DNA of 64,000 nt from Archivesica marissinica (GCA_014843695.1 CM026386.1:15051964-15115963); one strand, 5' to 3'. Counted from the first letter of the stretch, positions 1 to 11,093 are shown. Notes: generated by a model not told the origin, from the letters alone. Translations and numbers: made by a program.

Positions 1-89
1 ATATTTGTGTGTCCCATGCACCCTGATGCCTACGATTTTGAATTTGAAAATCGTTTGTTCGTTTGTGCCACACCCTTTTGCGTATGTAC

Positions 90-773
90 AGTAAAATCTG
101 TGTTAGTGGTCACATATATGAAAGAGCCAACCTGTATTAACTTTGCATGCAGGATAAAATAAAGGCCATAAATAGTTCAAATAATTGTACCAGATGACAA
201 TTAATTAACAGACGATAATTAATGAATGTGTTTTTCTTATTTGTATCTGTAAACTCTGGAAATATGTTGTGGAATTTCATTAGAATTGTGTCGTTACGAT
301 ATAATTCAAATGAAGTTCAATGACATATTTGATTTGATTGCCATTTCACCACTAGCATTCAAAGAGCAACCAACTTCCCAATTCCCAACTGGACATTTTC
401 TTCCATACTTTACCATGTTATGCAGCTACTAACTTGTGCTAAGCAGCCAGATTCAGTACTTCCCTCAACTGGCTGCTTAAGTTATTGTTATATTTCGGGT
501 TTTACGCCTGCATCAGCACCATTTTGGGCTATATCGCCGGTGGGCAGTTTACCTAAAACAACCTTTTCTGGGCAGGCTCCAGCGGTTAACCAGTACTTGG
601 GTGCACCAACCTCCGTAAGAAACTGTCAACTTTTTCATATAAATGAAACACGGTCTGAGCGGGGCTCTAACCCGTGACCATCAGTGATGATAGGTTACAG
701 TGGTATACGAGTCAGCGACCTTAACCACTCGACCACCGAGGGGGACTTGCTGCTTAAGACAGGTGTGACTATA
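90..773. mobile_element. Diverged MITE-A copy, split by a SINE
   Basis: The ends resemble the Tc1/mariner-style MITE seen whole at 14482-14657 and 44478-44654. A CAGT-type start near 90 is followed by a 'ctgtgttagtggtc' block, and a 'gctaagcagccag' block with a 'ggctgcttaagacaggtgtgact' type end lies near 440-773. Bases about 145-360 do not match the other copies. A SINE-1 copy sits inside near the right end. Confidence 0.6.
482..748 (-). mobile_element. SINE-1 (tRNA-derived), copy 1
   Basis: Reverse-strand copy of a SINE with a tRNA-like head. The A box is like TGGTCGAGTGG and the B box like GGTTAGAGCCC, here slightly mutated. The body ends in the family's conserved 3' block (gcccaaaatggtgctgatgc). 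It is flanked by a 10-bp target duplication, GCTGCTTAAG, at 472-481 and 749-758, and lies inside a MITE-A copy. The open frame at 420-677 is only this SINE read backwards. Confidence 0.85.
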
Positions 774-1007
774 CTGTTTATGTTTATGCTGCCATGTGCT
801 ATTTTATCACTCCAATGACTGTATGCATAATCTGCTAGCTGTTGCTATACCTAGGGTATTGTCTACACAATTCAATGAGCTTTGACAAGAGTTTTGTAGA
901 AGATAATGACATACGCAAAAGGGTGTGGCACAAACGATTTTCAAATTCAAAATCGTAGGCATCAGGGTGCATGGGACACACAAATATAACTGCAGAATAG
1001 AACTCAC

Positions 1008-1032
1008 GTGCATGGGCGAGACTTAGAGCCCA
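1008..1032 (-). pseudogene. Inverted fragment of V-ATPase subunit a exon
   Basis: On the minus strand, 25 bases read W-A-L-S-L-A-H-A plus one base, followed at once by a consensus donor (gtgagt, 1007-1002). This is the sequence expected just before the L-S-E-V-L-W exon at 2442 in V0 subunit a. The phase also fits: C here plus AG at 2442 gives CAG, glutamine. Upstream coding sequence is replaced by the tandem array that starts at 1033. The piece is antisense to the gene, so it cannot be spliced into its message. Confidence 0.75.
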
Positions 1033-2410
1033 CTAATACTTGGTGTGATTGTTATAAACTGAGGATTGTAAACACTAATACTTGGTGTGATTGTTTTATG
1101 AGGAAACACTAATACTTTGTGTGATTGTTTTATGAGGAAACACTAATACTTTGTGTGATTGTTTTATGAGGATTGTAAACACTAATACTTGGTGTGATTG
1201 TTTTATGAGGAAACACTAATACTTGGTGTGATTGTTTTATGAGGATTGTAAACACTAATACTTGGTGTGATTGTTTTATGAGGAAACACTAATACTTTGT
1301 GTGATTGTTTTATGAGGAAACACTAATACTTTGTGTGATTGTTTTATGAGGATTGTAAACACTAATACTTGGTGTGATTGTTTTATGAGGAAACACTAAT
1401 ACTTGGTGTGATTGTTTTATGAGGATTGTAAACACTAATACTTGGTGTGATTGTTTTATGAGGAAACACTAATACTTTGTGTGATTGTTTTATGAGGAAA
1501 CACTAATACTTTGTGTGATTGTTTTATGAGGATTGTAAACACTAATACTTGGTGTGATTGTTTTATGAGGAAACACTAATACTTGGTGTGATTGTTTTAT
1601 GAGGATTGTAAACACTAATACTTGGTGTGATTGTTTTATGAGGAAACACTAATACTTTGTGTGATTGTTTTATGAGGAAACACTAATACTTTGTGTGATT
1701 GTTTTATGAGGAAACACTAATACTTGGTGTGATTGTTTTATGAGGAAACACTAATACTTGGTGTGATTGTTTTATGAGGAAACACTAATACTTGGTGTGA
1801 TTGTTTTATGAGGAAACTCTAATACTTGGTGTGATTGTTTTATGAGGAAACACTAATACTTGGTGTGATTGTTTTATGAGGAAACACTAATACTTGGTGT
1901 GATTGTTTTATGAGGAAACACTAATACTTGGTGTGATTGTTTTATGAGGATTGTAAACACTAATACTTTGTGTGATTGTTTTATGAGGATTGTAAACACT
2001 AATACTTGGTGTGATTGTTTTATGAGGAAACACTAATACTTGGTGTGATTGTTTTATGAGGAAACACTAATACTTTGTGTGATTGTTTTATGAGGAAACA
2101 CTAATACTTGGTGTGATTGTTTTATGAGGAAACACTAATACTTGGTGTGATTGTTTTATGAGGATTGTAAACACTAATACTTGGTGTGATTGTTTTATGA
2201 GGAAACACTAATACTTGGTGTGATTGTTTTATGAGGATTGTAAACACTAATACTTTGTGTGATTGTTTTATGAGGATTGTAAACACTAATACTTGGTGTG
2301 ATTGTTTTATGAGGATTGTAAACACAAATACTTTGTGTGATTGTTTTATGAGGATTGTAAACACTAATACTTGGTGTGATTGTTATATGAGGAAACACTA
2401 ATACGTGGTG
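1033..2410. repeat. 34/39-bp tandem array (V-ATPase intron)
   Basis: About 38 units based on 'aaacactaatacttggtgtg' plus 'attgttttatgagg' (34 bp), with a 39-bp form carrying an extra 'attgt'. Variants alternate ttgg/tttg. From about 1081 to 1700 the order 39-34-34-39-34 repeats as an exact 180-bp higher-order unit about four times. Minus-strand open frames here are artefacts. The array abuts the inverted exon fragment on its left and ends about 30 bases before the acceptor of the 2442 exon. Confidence 0.95.
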
Positions 2411-2441
2411 TGATTGTTATAAACACGTGTTTTTACTTCAG

Positions 2442-2616
2442 AGTTATCGGAGGTGCTATGGAGTATGGTGATGCAGATCGCGTTCAGCATCGCGTCACCG
2501 GCGGTCAGCGTTATTATGATCATCATCTGCTTTGCATTCTGGTCCAGCTGCACGATCATCATTCTTGTAATGATGGAAGGAATGTCCGCTTTCCTCCATG
2601 CTCTACGTCTACACTG
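2442..2616 (+). CDS. ATP6V0A: V-ATPase V0 subunit a, penultimate coding exon
   Basis: Part of the 116-kDa subunit a of the vacuolar proton pump, whose membrane half forms the proton half-channels against the c-ring. The exon follows an acceptor (ttttacttcag) and ends before gtatat. It codes L-S-E-V-L-W-S-M-V-M-Q, then a long hydrophobic helix, then the family signature M-E-G-M-S-A-F-L-H-A-L-R-L-H-W. In yeast Vph1p the Glu and Arg ten residues apart in this motif are the functionally important E789 and R799; both are kept here. The first codon is split (C from the previous exon plus AG) and the last Trp codon is split TG|G, joining exactly to the exon at 5070. Earlier exons lie left of the window. 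Which paralogue this is cannot be told from the C terminus. Confidence 0.93.
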
Positions 2617-2814
2617 GTATATACAATCTCTGTATACAAAATATGTTGTATTCTTCTGCCAGAGTTGTGATAGCTAATGTCTCTTTATACAGTGTTTTGT
2701 TTTCAAATGCAAAAATAAACTATAAAAAAAACTATAGTTCATTTACAAATATTACAAATATTTTTTGTTTTCGAATCCTTCGTCTTTCTATTTCGCATTT
2801 TCGTCTTTACATTA

Positions 2815-4568
2815 ACATTACCGACCTATCTACATTAACATTACCGACCTATCTACATTAACATTACCGACCTATCTACATTAACATTACCGACCTATCT
2901 ACATTAACATTACCGACCTATCTACATTAACATTACCGACCTATCTACATTAACATTACCGACCTATCTACATTAACATTACCGACCTATCTACATTAAC
3001 ATTACCGACCTATCTACATTAACATTACCGACCTATCTACATTAACATTACCGACATATCTACATTGACATTACCGACCTATCTACATTAACATTACCGA
3101 CCTATCTACATTGACATTACCGACCTATCTACATTAACATTACCGACCTATCTACATTAACATTACCGACCTATCTACATTAACATTACCGACCTATCTA
3201 CATTAACATTACCGACCTATCTACATTAACATTACCGACCTATCTACATTAACATTACCGACCTATCTACATTAACATTACCGACCTATCTACATTAACA
3301 TTACCGACCTATCTACATTAACATTACCGACCTATCTACATTGACATTACCGACCTATCTACATTGACATTACCGACCTATCTACATTAACATTACCGAC
3401 CTATCTACATTGACATTACCGACCTATCTACATTAACATTACCGACCTATCTACATTAACATTACCGACCTATCTACATTGACATTACCGACCTATCTAC
3501 ATTGACATTACCGACCTATCTACATTGACATTACCGACCTATCTACATTGACATTACCGACCTATCTACATTAACATTACCGACCTATCTACATTAACAT
3601 TACCGACCTATCTACATTAACATTACCGACCTATCTACATTAACATTACCGACCTATCTACATTAACATTACCGACCTATCTACATTAACATTACCGACC
3701 TATCTACATTAACATTACCGACCTATCTACATTAACATTACCGACCTATCTACATTAACATTACCGACCTATCTACATTAACATTACCGACCTATCTACA
3801 TTGACATTACCGACCTATCTACATTGACATTACCGACCTATCTACATTGACATTACCGACCTATCTACATTAACATTACCGACCTATCTACATTAACATT
3901 ACCGACCTATCTACATTAACATTACCGACCTATCTACATTAACATTACCGACCTATCTACATTAACATTACCGACCTATCTACATTAACATTACCGACCT
4001 ATCTACATTAACATTACCGACCTATCTACATTAACATTACCGACCTATCTACATTGACATTACCGACCTATCTACATTGACATTACCGACCTATCTACAT
4101 TAACATTACCGACCTATCTACATTAACATTACCGACCTATCTACATTAACATTACCGACCTATCTACATTAACATTACCGACCTATCTACATTAACATTA
4201 CCGACCTATCTACATTAACATTACCGACCTATAAACTACCACCACTTTACATTACCGACCTATCTACATTGACATTACCGACCTATCTACGTTAACATTA
4301 CCGACCTATCTACGTTAACATTACCGACCTATCTACGTTAACATTACCGACCTATCTACATTAACATTACCGACCTATCTACATTAACATTACCGACCTA
4401 TCTACATTAACATTACCGACCTATCTACATTAACATTACCGACCTATCTACATTAACATTACCGACCTATCTACATTAACATTACCGACCTATCTACATT
4501 AACATTACCGACCTATCTACATTAACATTACCGACCTATCTACATTAACATTACCGACCTATCTACAT
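2815..4568. repeat. 23-bp tandem array (V-ATPase intron)
   Basis: About 76 nearly perfect copies of a 23-bp unit (ctacattaacattaccgacc plus tat). The commonest variant has ttgac for ttaac. One interruption lies at 4232-4247, followed by a short run with 'acgtt'. The whole array lies in the last intron of the V-ATPase gene. High identity between units implies recent amplification or homogenisation. Confidence 0.97.
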
Positions 4569-4675
4569 TTAGGTTTATTTAATTTCCAGTTAATCAATAT
4601 CAACATAGATAAAGTATAATTGATTGTACTGAGACGATATTGCACATTTTGTTAAATAAAGTTTGATTATTTGGA

Positions 4676-5040
4676 AGGGCCATTTTCTAATGTTGGTTAT
4701 AACTTGTGGCCCGACCATTTTACTATGTTGCACAAATGTTTATATGCGCCTTATAATCTGTTAACTTATTTAGTTTATACAAATTTATTTTAGCTCGATT
4801 GCGAAACAAGGTCTTACAACTTCTATTAATCACTCTCGAGACCTCATTCCTGATGGAATCCATCGCCACGAGGGAGAGAGAAGAGGCAAAGTGGAATTTA
4901 AATGCCTTGTCTAAGGGCACAAGCAGGGCTCGAACTCCAGACCGTTCGCACCTGTTAACTTATTTCACATCTGATTCATGTACATGTAATATTGTATTGT
5001 CGAATGTATTAAATATGCAATAAAATATGGTTAAATGAAA
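4676..5040 (+). repeat. Interspersed repeat split by a SINE
   Basis: The block 'ttctaatgttggttataact' and its continuation to about 4765, then 4952-5040, recur without interruption at about 49970-50125. A diverged third version may lie at 47145-47210. The insertion separating the two halves is the SINE-3 copy at 4779-4938. Class of the host repeat unknown. Confidence 0.75.
4779..4938 (-). mobile_element. SINE-3 (tRNA-derived), copy 1
   Basis: Reverse copy of the SINE best seen at 47403-47637. The 3' tail block (gtttatacaaatttatttta, reversed) and the B box (GGCTCGAACTCC, reversed) are visible. The start of the tRNA-like head is missing. Both sides carry the near-identical block CTGTTAACTTATTT (about 4758-4771 and 4957-4970), taken as a 14-bp target duplication. 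Confidence 0.8.
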
Positions 5041-5069
5041 GATTAGAAGTTATATATTGTCTGTTACAG

Positions 5070-5178
5070 GGTGGAATTCCAATCTAAATTCTACAAAGGA
5101 GAAGGCTACCTGTTTATTCCATTCTCATTTGACAACCTACTGATTGAGTACGGGGTAGAAGAAACCGGGCGCCGGTAA
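5070..5178 (+). CDS. ATP6V0A: V-ATPase V0 subunit a, last coding exon
   Basis: The acceptor (ctgttacag) precedes a G that completes the split Trp codon, followed by V-E-F-Q-S-K-F-Y-K-G-E-G-Y-L-F-I-P-F-S-F. This is the classic C-terminal tail of subunit a. The family usually ends soon after F-S-F-[ED]; here it continues as D-N-L-L-I-E-Y-G-V-E-E-T-G-R-R and stops at TAA 5176-5178. The extra tail lies in the first unit of a degenerate repeat that runs on through the 3' UTR, so the present stop may be a lineage-specific change. Confidence 0.93.
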
Positions 5179-5455
5179 ACTCTTTACCGAGTACAGAATA
5201 GAAGAAACTGGGCACCAGTACAATGTTGACGGTAGTATGGGGTACATACAATAAGCTGGCACCTGTATGCAAAGTATTGACTTAGTGCGGAGTAGAGAAA
5301 GCAGGGTACCAAGAAAATGTTGACTTTGTATGGATTAGAGAAAGCCAGGCACCGGTTAAATGTCAATTGAAAGAGGAAATCGGGCACCGCTTAACTGTTG
5401 ACTTACTTACTATAAGTGTAATAAAGGAAGCTGGGCACCGATAAATTGTTTATTT
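5145..5455 (+). repeat. Degenerate ~45-bp repeat across stop and 3' UTR
   Basis: About seven diverged units, each with a 'gtagaagaaaccgggcgccgg'-like core (agaaactgggcaccag, agaaagccaggcaccgg, ggaaatcgggcaccgc, ggaagctgggcaccga) and most with 'tgttgac' between them. The first unit is inside the V-ATPase coding exon. A candidate poly(A) signal AATAAA is at 5421-5426, inside the last unit. Confidence 0.7.
5421..5426 (+). promoter_or_regulatory. Candidate poly(A) signal of V-ATPase gene
   Basis: First AATAAA after the stop codon, about 243 bases downstream. No transcript data; the true cleavage site is not visible. Confidence 0.45.
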
Positions 5456-5456
5456 A

Positions 5457-5671
5457 AGGATATGATACAAAACAATTCTCAAAGCCATAATGTTATAAAA
5501 GTGTAAGTTGTGTTAGGTAGATGGAATAGAGCACAGTGGATGAAGAACATCTCTACAAGACGATATACACTATGTCTTATGGTGGCACTTCTTAGACTCC
5601 ATACAGTTTTGTTTTAAAGCTTGATGTCTATACCAGGATTCCGTACTGTGCTTGAAGAGAAACTGAATACT
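5457..5671. other. Intergenic, nothing recognised
   Basis: Moderately AT-rich sequence between the V-ATPase 3' UTR and the 18-bp array. It may include the end of the transcript. No open frame, repeat or RNA gene that I can support. Confidence 0.5.
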
Positions 5672-6560
5672 TAATGTCGACTATACGATGTATCTCGACT
5701 ATACGATGTATCTCGACTATACAATGTATCTTGACTATAGTATCTCTACTATACGATGTATCTCGACTATACCATGTATCTCGACTATACCATGTATCTC
5801 GACTATACGATGTATCTCGACTATATGATGTATCTCGACTATACGATGTATCTCGACTATACAATGTATCTTGACTATACGATGTATCTCGACTATACGA
5901 TGTATCTCGACTATACGATGTATCTCAACTATAGTATCTCGACTATGCGATGTATCTCGATTATACGATGTATCTCGACTATACGATGTATCTCAACTAT
6001 AGTATCTCGACTATACAATGTATCTCGACTATACAATGTATCTCGACTATACAATGTATCTCGACTATACAATGTATCTCGACTATAGTATCTCGACTAT
6101 ACACTGTATCTTGACTATGCAATGTATCTTGACTATAGTATCTCGACTATACAATGTATCTCGACTATACAATGTATCTCGACTATACGATACTATACGA
6201 TGTATCTCGACTATACAATGTATCTCGACTATACAATGTATCTCGACTATACAATGTATCTCGACTATACAATGTATCTCGACTATGCGATGTATCTCGA
6301 CTATACAATGTATCTCGACTATACGATGTATCTCGACTATACAATGTATCTAGACTATAGTATCTCGACTATACAATGTATCTCGACTATACAATGTATC
6401 TCGACTATACGATGTATCTCGACTATACGATGTCTCGACTATACAATGTATCTCGACTATACAATGTATCTCGACTATACAATGTATCTCGACTATACGA
6501 TGTATCTCGACTATAGTATCTCGACTATACAATGTATCTCGACTATACGATGTATCTCGT
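5672..6560. repeat. 18-bp tandem array
   Basis: About 48 units of 'tatctcgactatacaatg' with a/g variants, plus shortened units (tatctcgactatag). Because 18 is divisible by three, several frames stay open (M-Y-L-D-Y-T repeats). These open frames are not genes. Confidence 0.95.
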
Positions 6561-7544
6561 GTTCTGTTTTCTCATACATGTGAATTAGTTATAAAGCCTA
6601 CCTCACATTACAACAGGAGACACTTAAAATATGTAAATAGAACACAGAAAGTTCAAAGTACTAACAGAGGGAATTGTTTGTATTTTGGCTCCTCTTCTAA
6701 TAAATTTGGACCCTCCTCTCCCTTCCCTTCCTTCCCATCACTTGTATGCTTTATTGGGCATTAATGTTGTAATGATGTACACATTTATGGGGTTGTCTCA
6801 AAAATATATGACCTGAACATGTTGTCTGTCTGGTGTTAATTGTTAATTCAGTTTGCGTGTACTATTTATTGTACAAATGTGCAGTATATGCGTAATATCG
6901 TAATATATATATATAGTATACATATATATATATATATATATATAAAGTTAAAAACTGTAATTTAATATTTCAATGTGACAAATTTAGAATTGGATATATT
7001 TGAGCGTCCTTATATGCTCTATTCTCATGCTTGTTGTATCTCTTCATGACAAAATAGGCTTAAAACACATTCACGTAATATTTCAATACAGCCAAATCGA
7101 AAATAAATCTATATTTAATATATATAACCAGTATATCCTTATGGCTTAATGTTAAATGAATGAAAATATTTAAAATATATTACCACATTGAAATGTGCAT
7201 TTCGAGTGAAAAATACTTATTTTTCTGATATTTTACCTACAATTTCGATGTACGCAGAATTGTGTGCGCACTTGTATAGTGGCGTGATTTGGTGTGATTT
7301 TCCCACCAAACGACACTGTTATTAGAATAGGTTGGAGAATGCCATTGCAGCATTCGATATATTTGTGATGGCTATGAGCGCTAAATGTTTTCCTTGTAAT
7401 GTTTTCAATGTTGTGCGGTATTTATGTGTAGATTTAGGGTATACATTATTGAAGCTTTACTTTTTACTTAGAATGTGCTGCACCACCACCAAGATATTCT
7501 ATGGAGAGTTGACTAGAAATCATGTTCATTAATAACCTATTCAT
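6561..7544. other. AT-rich intergenic stretch
   Basis: Contains an (AT)n run at about 6903-6945 and a pyrimidine-rich patch near 6708-6740. The short open frame at 7332-7532 has no recognisable motif. Nothing else supported. Confidence 0.5.
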
Positions 7545-7555
7545 ATTTTCAGTAA

Positions 7556-7826
7556 GTCCACCTCCGTGGTCGAGTGGTTACGGTCGCTGACTTGTATACC
7601 ACTGTAACCTATCATCACTGATGGTCACGGGTTCGAGCCCCGCTCAGGCCGTGTCTCATTTATATGAACAAGTTGGCAGTTTCTTATGGAGGTTGGTGCA
7701 CCCAAGTACTGGTTAACCGCTGGAGCCTGCCCAGGAAAGGTGTTGTTAGGTAAACTGCCCGCCGACGATATAGCCCGAAATGGTGCTGATGCAGGCGTAA
7801 ATCCCGAAATATAACATATATATAAC
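7556..7826 (+). mobile_element. SINE-1, copy 2, with target duplication
   Basis: Full-length forward copy. The tRNA-like head starts gtccacctccgtggtcgagt; the B box GGTTCGAGCCC lies about 70 bases further on; the conserved body ends in an AT-rich 'aaatataacatatataaca' tail. An 11-bp target duplication, ATTTTCAGTAA, lies at 7545-7555 and 7827-7837. Confidence 0.92.
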
Positions 7827-7907
7827 ATTTTCAGTAATATTTAGAAGATCTGCCTTGAGCTTGTAAATTTCCTCTCTTTGTGTATTTATTTACAAAGTCC
7901 TTCATAC

Positions 7908-8154
7908 TTAACCCATTTCATTCTGGATACTGTTCAAACAGTATTTGCAAAGAACATAGAGCCATATCAGCCGCCACGGAACTTGCCGTCTGATCATGCT
8001 CTATGCTGTTTGCTATTCAGATGATATTGCTAAGACACTTGGCTATGTAGCAAACAACATAGATCTGGATCAGCACGCAGCGTTGCGCTGCAGCTGATCT
8101 GGAACTATGTTGTTTGCAAAAGACTTTAAATGTATCCAGAATGAAATGGGTTAA
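7908..8154. mobile_element. piggyBac-like MITE (TTAA ends), copy 1
   Basis: Bounded by TTAA at 7908-7911 and 8151-8154, with terminal inverted repeats beginning CCCATTTCATTCTGGATA. The interior has its own inverted blocks (agagccatatcag..., atgctctatgctgtttgc versus gcaaacaacatag). TTAA target sites with CCC termini are typical of piggyBac-type elements; there is no coding capacity. A relative lies at 14706-14928. Confidence 0.8.
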
Positions 8155-8305
8155 GGAATGAATCGCGGGTTAATACTTTCCATCGGGGTATGAACTACAT
8201 TGGGTGTGGTTAAATTGTGTGGAGGTCGAAGGCATCCACGCTAACTTTAAACACGCCCAATGTAGTTCATACCCCGATGGAAACTATTAACCTGCGATTC
8301 ATTCC
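8155..8305. mobile_element. Long-arm hairpin MITE
   Basis: An almost perfect inverted repeat: about 54-base arms (8155-8208 and about 8252-8305, three mismatches) around a loop of about 43 bases. It directly abuts the TTAA element on its left. Superfamily not assignable; no clear target duplication. Confidence 0.8.
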
Positions 8306-8483
8306 GTATATTTACATTAATTATTCTTTTCAATGACACAAAGAAAATATTGCACACTTTGCATTTTAAATGTTTTTAGTCCGGATTTGCAATATATGGT
8401 ATGCCGGAGACTATGTATGTGAGAGTATGTGAGACTTGCTTACGTGTAATCTCATTTTTGTGAAGAGGAATACGACTTCAATG

Positions 8484-8953
8484 TTTAAAGCGACACTACA
8501 TCGGTGAAAACGCAAATGTCTGCAGAATGTAATTTCAGAGTATTTCAACAAATAAAACAAGCGTCGTATATGCGGTTTGTTGACATAACCAAATAATGTA
8601 AATATTGTCGACATTCATGCGTAATACAACACATTTATCCTGCCTGAACAACAGATATTTACCGTGATATCTCACATATGTGCCTAATTTGTAGACTAAT
8701 CTTAGTTAAATTATCTCTCATCGAAAATATCGCTTGTTTAGTATTGACTCCAATGACAAACAAACGTCATTGCAGGAGCGTGGATGACCGTTATATGAAA
8801 TCCTACTTTCACTTTTGAAAGTTTGTATACCACAAAAACACTGTTTATTGATTCAATGTTAGTGTTTGAATGTATTCAGAAGAATGTGTAGTAGCTATGA
8901 ATTTATATGTGAAAAAAAATGCATTTTATTTTGCGATGTAATGTCGCTTTAAA
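8484..8953. mobile_element. 470-bp element with 20-bp terminal inverted repeats
   Basis: The left end TTTAAAGCGACACTACATCG (8484) and the right end, reverse complement TTTAAAGCGACATTACATCG (ending 8953), differ at one base. The interior is AT-rich and non-coding. Likely a non-autonomous DNA transposon. The open frame at 8411-8614 overlaps the left end and is not convincing. Confidence 0.75.
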
Positions 8954-9219
8954 CAAATAAAAAATAAATCAAACTTAAATACTAGATATAGCAGTTGTGT
9001 ATCCAATAGACATATTGCATAAATTGTACATCATTGAATTGTCAATTTCACTAATTGAGTAAATTAAGTGTGAATAATCGTCTATGATACATTGGCAATA
9101 TAGCCTTTTAGACGAAGAAGCAATTATACGAAACCACTGACACCCATAACCATAAACCATTGAATCGTGGTGAGTAGTGGAAATGTTTCACTGACAGTGC
9201 CACAGTACTAGCCTGAAAC
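8954..9219. other. Intergenic, nothing recognised
   Basis: AT-rich sequence without a supported feature between the 470-bp element and the 13-bp repeat. Confidence 0.5.
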
Positions 9220-9302
9220 AGTTCCAAGAAACAGTTCCAAGAAATAGTTCCAAGAAACAGTTCCAAGAAATAGTTCCAAGAAACAGTTCCAAGAAATAGT
9301 TC
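9220..9302. repeat. 13-bp tandem repeat
   Basis: About seven units of 'agttccaagaaac' with a c/t variant at the last position. Confidence 0.9.
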
Positions 9303-9347
9303 CGTTGTTGTTATTCTATTATAATTGTGCAATATCGGTGTAAGAAA

Positions 9348-9605
9348 ATGTGTGTTTTACGTTTATTTATCGTCGCTACCGGTTGCCCATATGAGCGACG
9401 CCTCCTGAAGAGATTAGTTATTTTAGGTTTTTGGAGGATAGTGCAATGATACAGACAGAGACCCACTCCAGAGTCTCCTCTGGTCCTTTTACGTGCACGG
9501 TGTAAACCACCGACACAAGACCTCTGCTTAATGTCCCATCTGAAAGATTGTTAATTTTATTAGGGTCAGACGGGGGGGGGGGGGGGGATCGAACATGCGA
9601 TCCCA
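9348..9605 (-). mobile_element. SINE-2 (tRNA-Thr-like), copy 1
   Basis: Reverse copy. Its 3' end (tttacgtttatttatcgtcg as read on +) lies at 9355 and runs through the family body to the B-box region near 9590. The tRNA head is truncated. A run of about 16 G at 9570-9587 replaces the usual short G run and may be a length error. Confidence 0.85.
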
Positions 9606-9837
9606 CATTTATAAACTAACATATAAATGTCCTGGTGGCTGTGGCAGGTGAGTTTAAGAAGAAATATCATAGAGCTACAAAACCACTTGCTTGCAATACA
9701 TGTAGTTTTATTGTTTGAATTGCTATGAATCTCATCTCTGTTCTGTGTGCAGTATACATGTACATATCTATACATGTGAACATTCTTCTAGATGTATCAC
9801 TGTTCTGTGTGCAATATTAACGTATATCTGCTAGAGA

Positions 9838-10108
9838 GTGTTTTACGTTTATTTAGCGTCGCTACCGGTTGCCCATATGAGCGACGCCTTCTGAAGAGAT
9901 TAGACATCTTAGATTTTTGGAGGATAGTGCAATGATACAGAGACCCATTCCAGAGTCTCCTCTGGTTCTTTTATGTGCACGGTGTAAAGCACCGACACGA
10001 GACATCGGTTTAAAATCTGATAGACTGTTAATTGTGTTAGGCTCAGATGGGGGATCGAACCTGCAAAGGAATACCAGTCCAGTTACCACTGGACTACAGA
10101 TCCGTCTG
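9838..10108 (-). mobile_element. SINE-2, copy 2
   Basis: Reverse copy that reaches the head: 'ggactacagatccgtctga' on + at about 10090-10108 is the reverse complement of the tRNA-like start. It lies about 230 bases from copy 1 in the same orientation. A small deletion is visible near the anticodon arm. Confidence 0.87.
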
Positions 10109-10328
10109 AGAATGTAGCTTCTCTCATTTCAGTTTAAACATAGTTTATTTCAAACAATGATACAACATATACAAATGTACAATTTACACAAATATTTACA
10201 TGTATGAAAAAGGATTAGAGCCGAAAGCTATAGCTTACAGAGGTCTTCTCCTATAATTAGATGCATATTGTAATTACAGTATGACAGCGTTTTAATCGTA
10301 TCTGAACTATTAATTGCAATTTGAATGG

Positions 10329-10846
<518 letters not shown>

Positions 10847-11093
10847 ATGTTATTCCTGAGCAAATAAACTTACTGTATACAGTAGAATTTGAGAGTGAGA
10901 TTCGCACTGGGGATGTCAAATTCTTTCAAGTGAGGAAGCTATCAGCTGGATTGCGGTAGGTTGGTGGTACTGCCTGAAATACTGCTTGTAGGGGCACCTG
11001 GGGTCTCTCCACCAATAATAGCTGGAGAGTCCCCATGTAACCTAAGTTGCGACTTTAAACCCCAACACAAAGAAACATAAAGGAGTCAAGTCA

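Larger units (their letters stand above)
1..987. repeat. Inverted repeat, arms 1-87 and 909-987
   Basis: Bases 1-87 reappear as the reverse complement at 909-987, almost perfectly apart from an 8-base extra stretch (ttcgtttg) near 57-64. The right arm runs outward into 988-1007 and then into an inverted exon fragment. The left arm is cut by the window edge, so its true length is unknown. Between the arms lie a diverged MITE, a SINE and about 130 bases with nothing recognised (776-908). Confidence 0.85.

Noticed and set aside
1033..1060. That the inverted exon fragment is the real V-ATPase exon
   Set aside because: It is antisense to the downstream exons and lacks its 5' part; the intron arm at 1-87 points to an intact copy just left of the window.
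2122..2398. Small minus-strand proteins with H-K-T-I-T-P-S-I-S-V units
   Set aside because: Translation of the 34/39-bp array in the V-ATPase intron.
7558..7650. Functional Ser/Leu-type tRNA gene in SINE-1
   Set aside because: A and B boxes are present but the same head recurs with the same SINE body and target duplications, so it is a retroposon.
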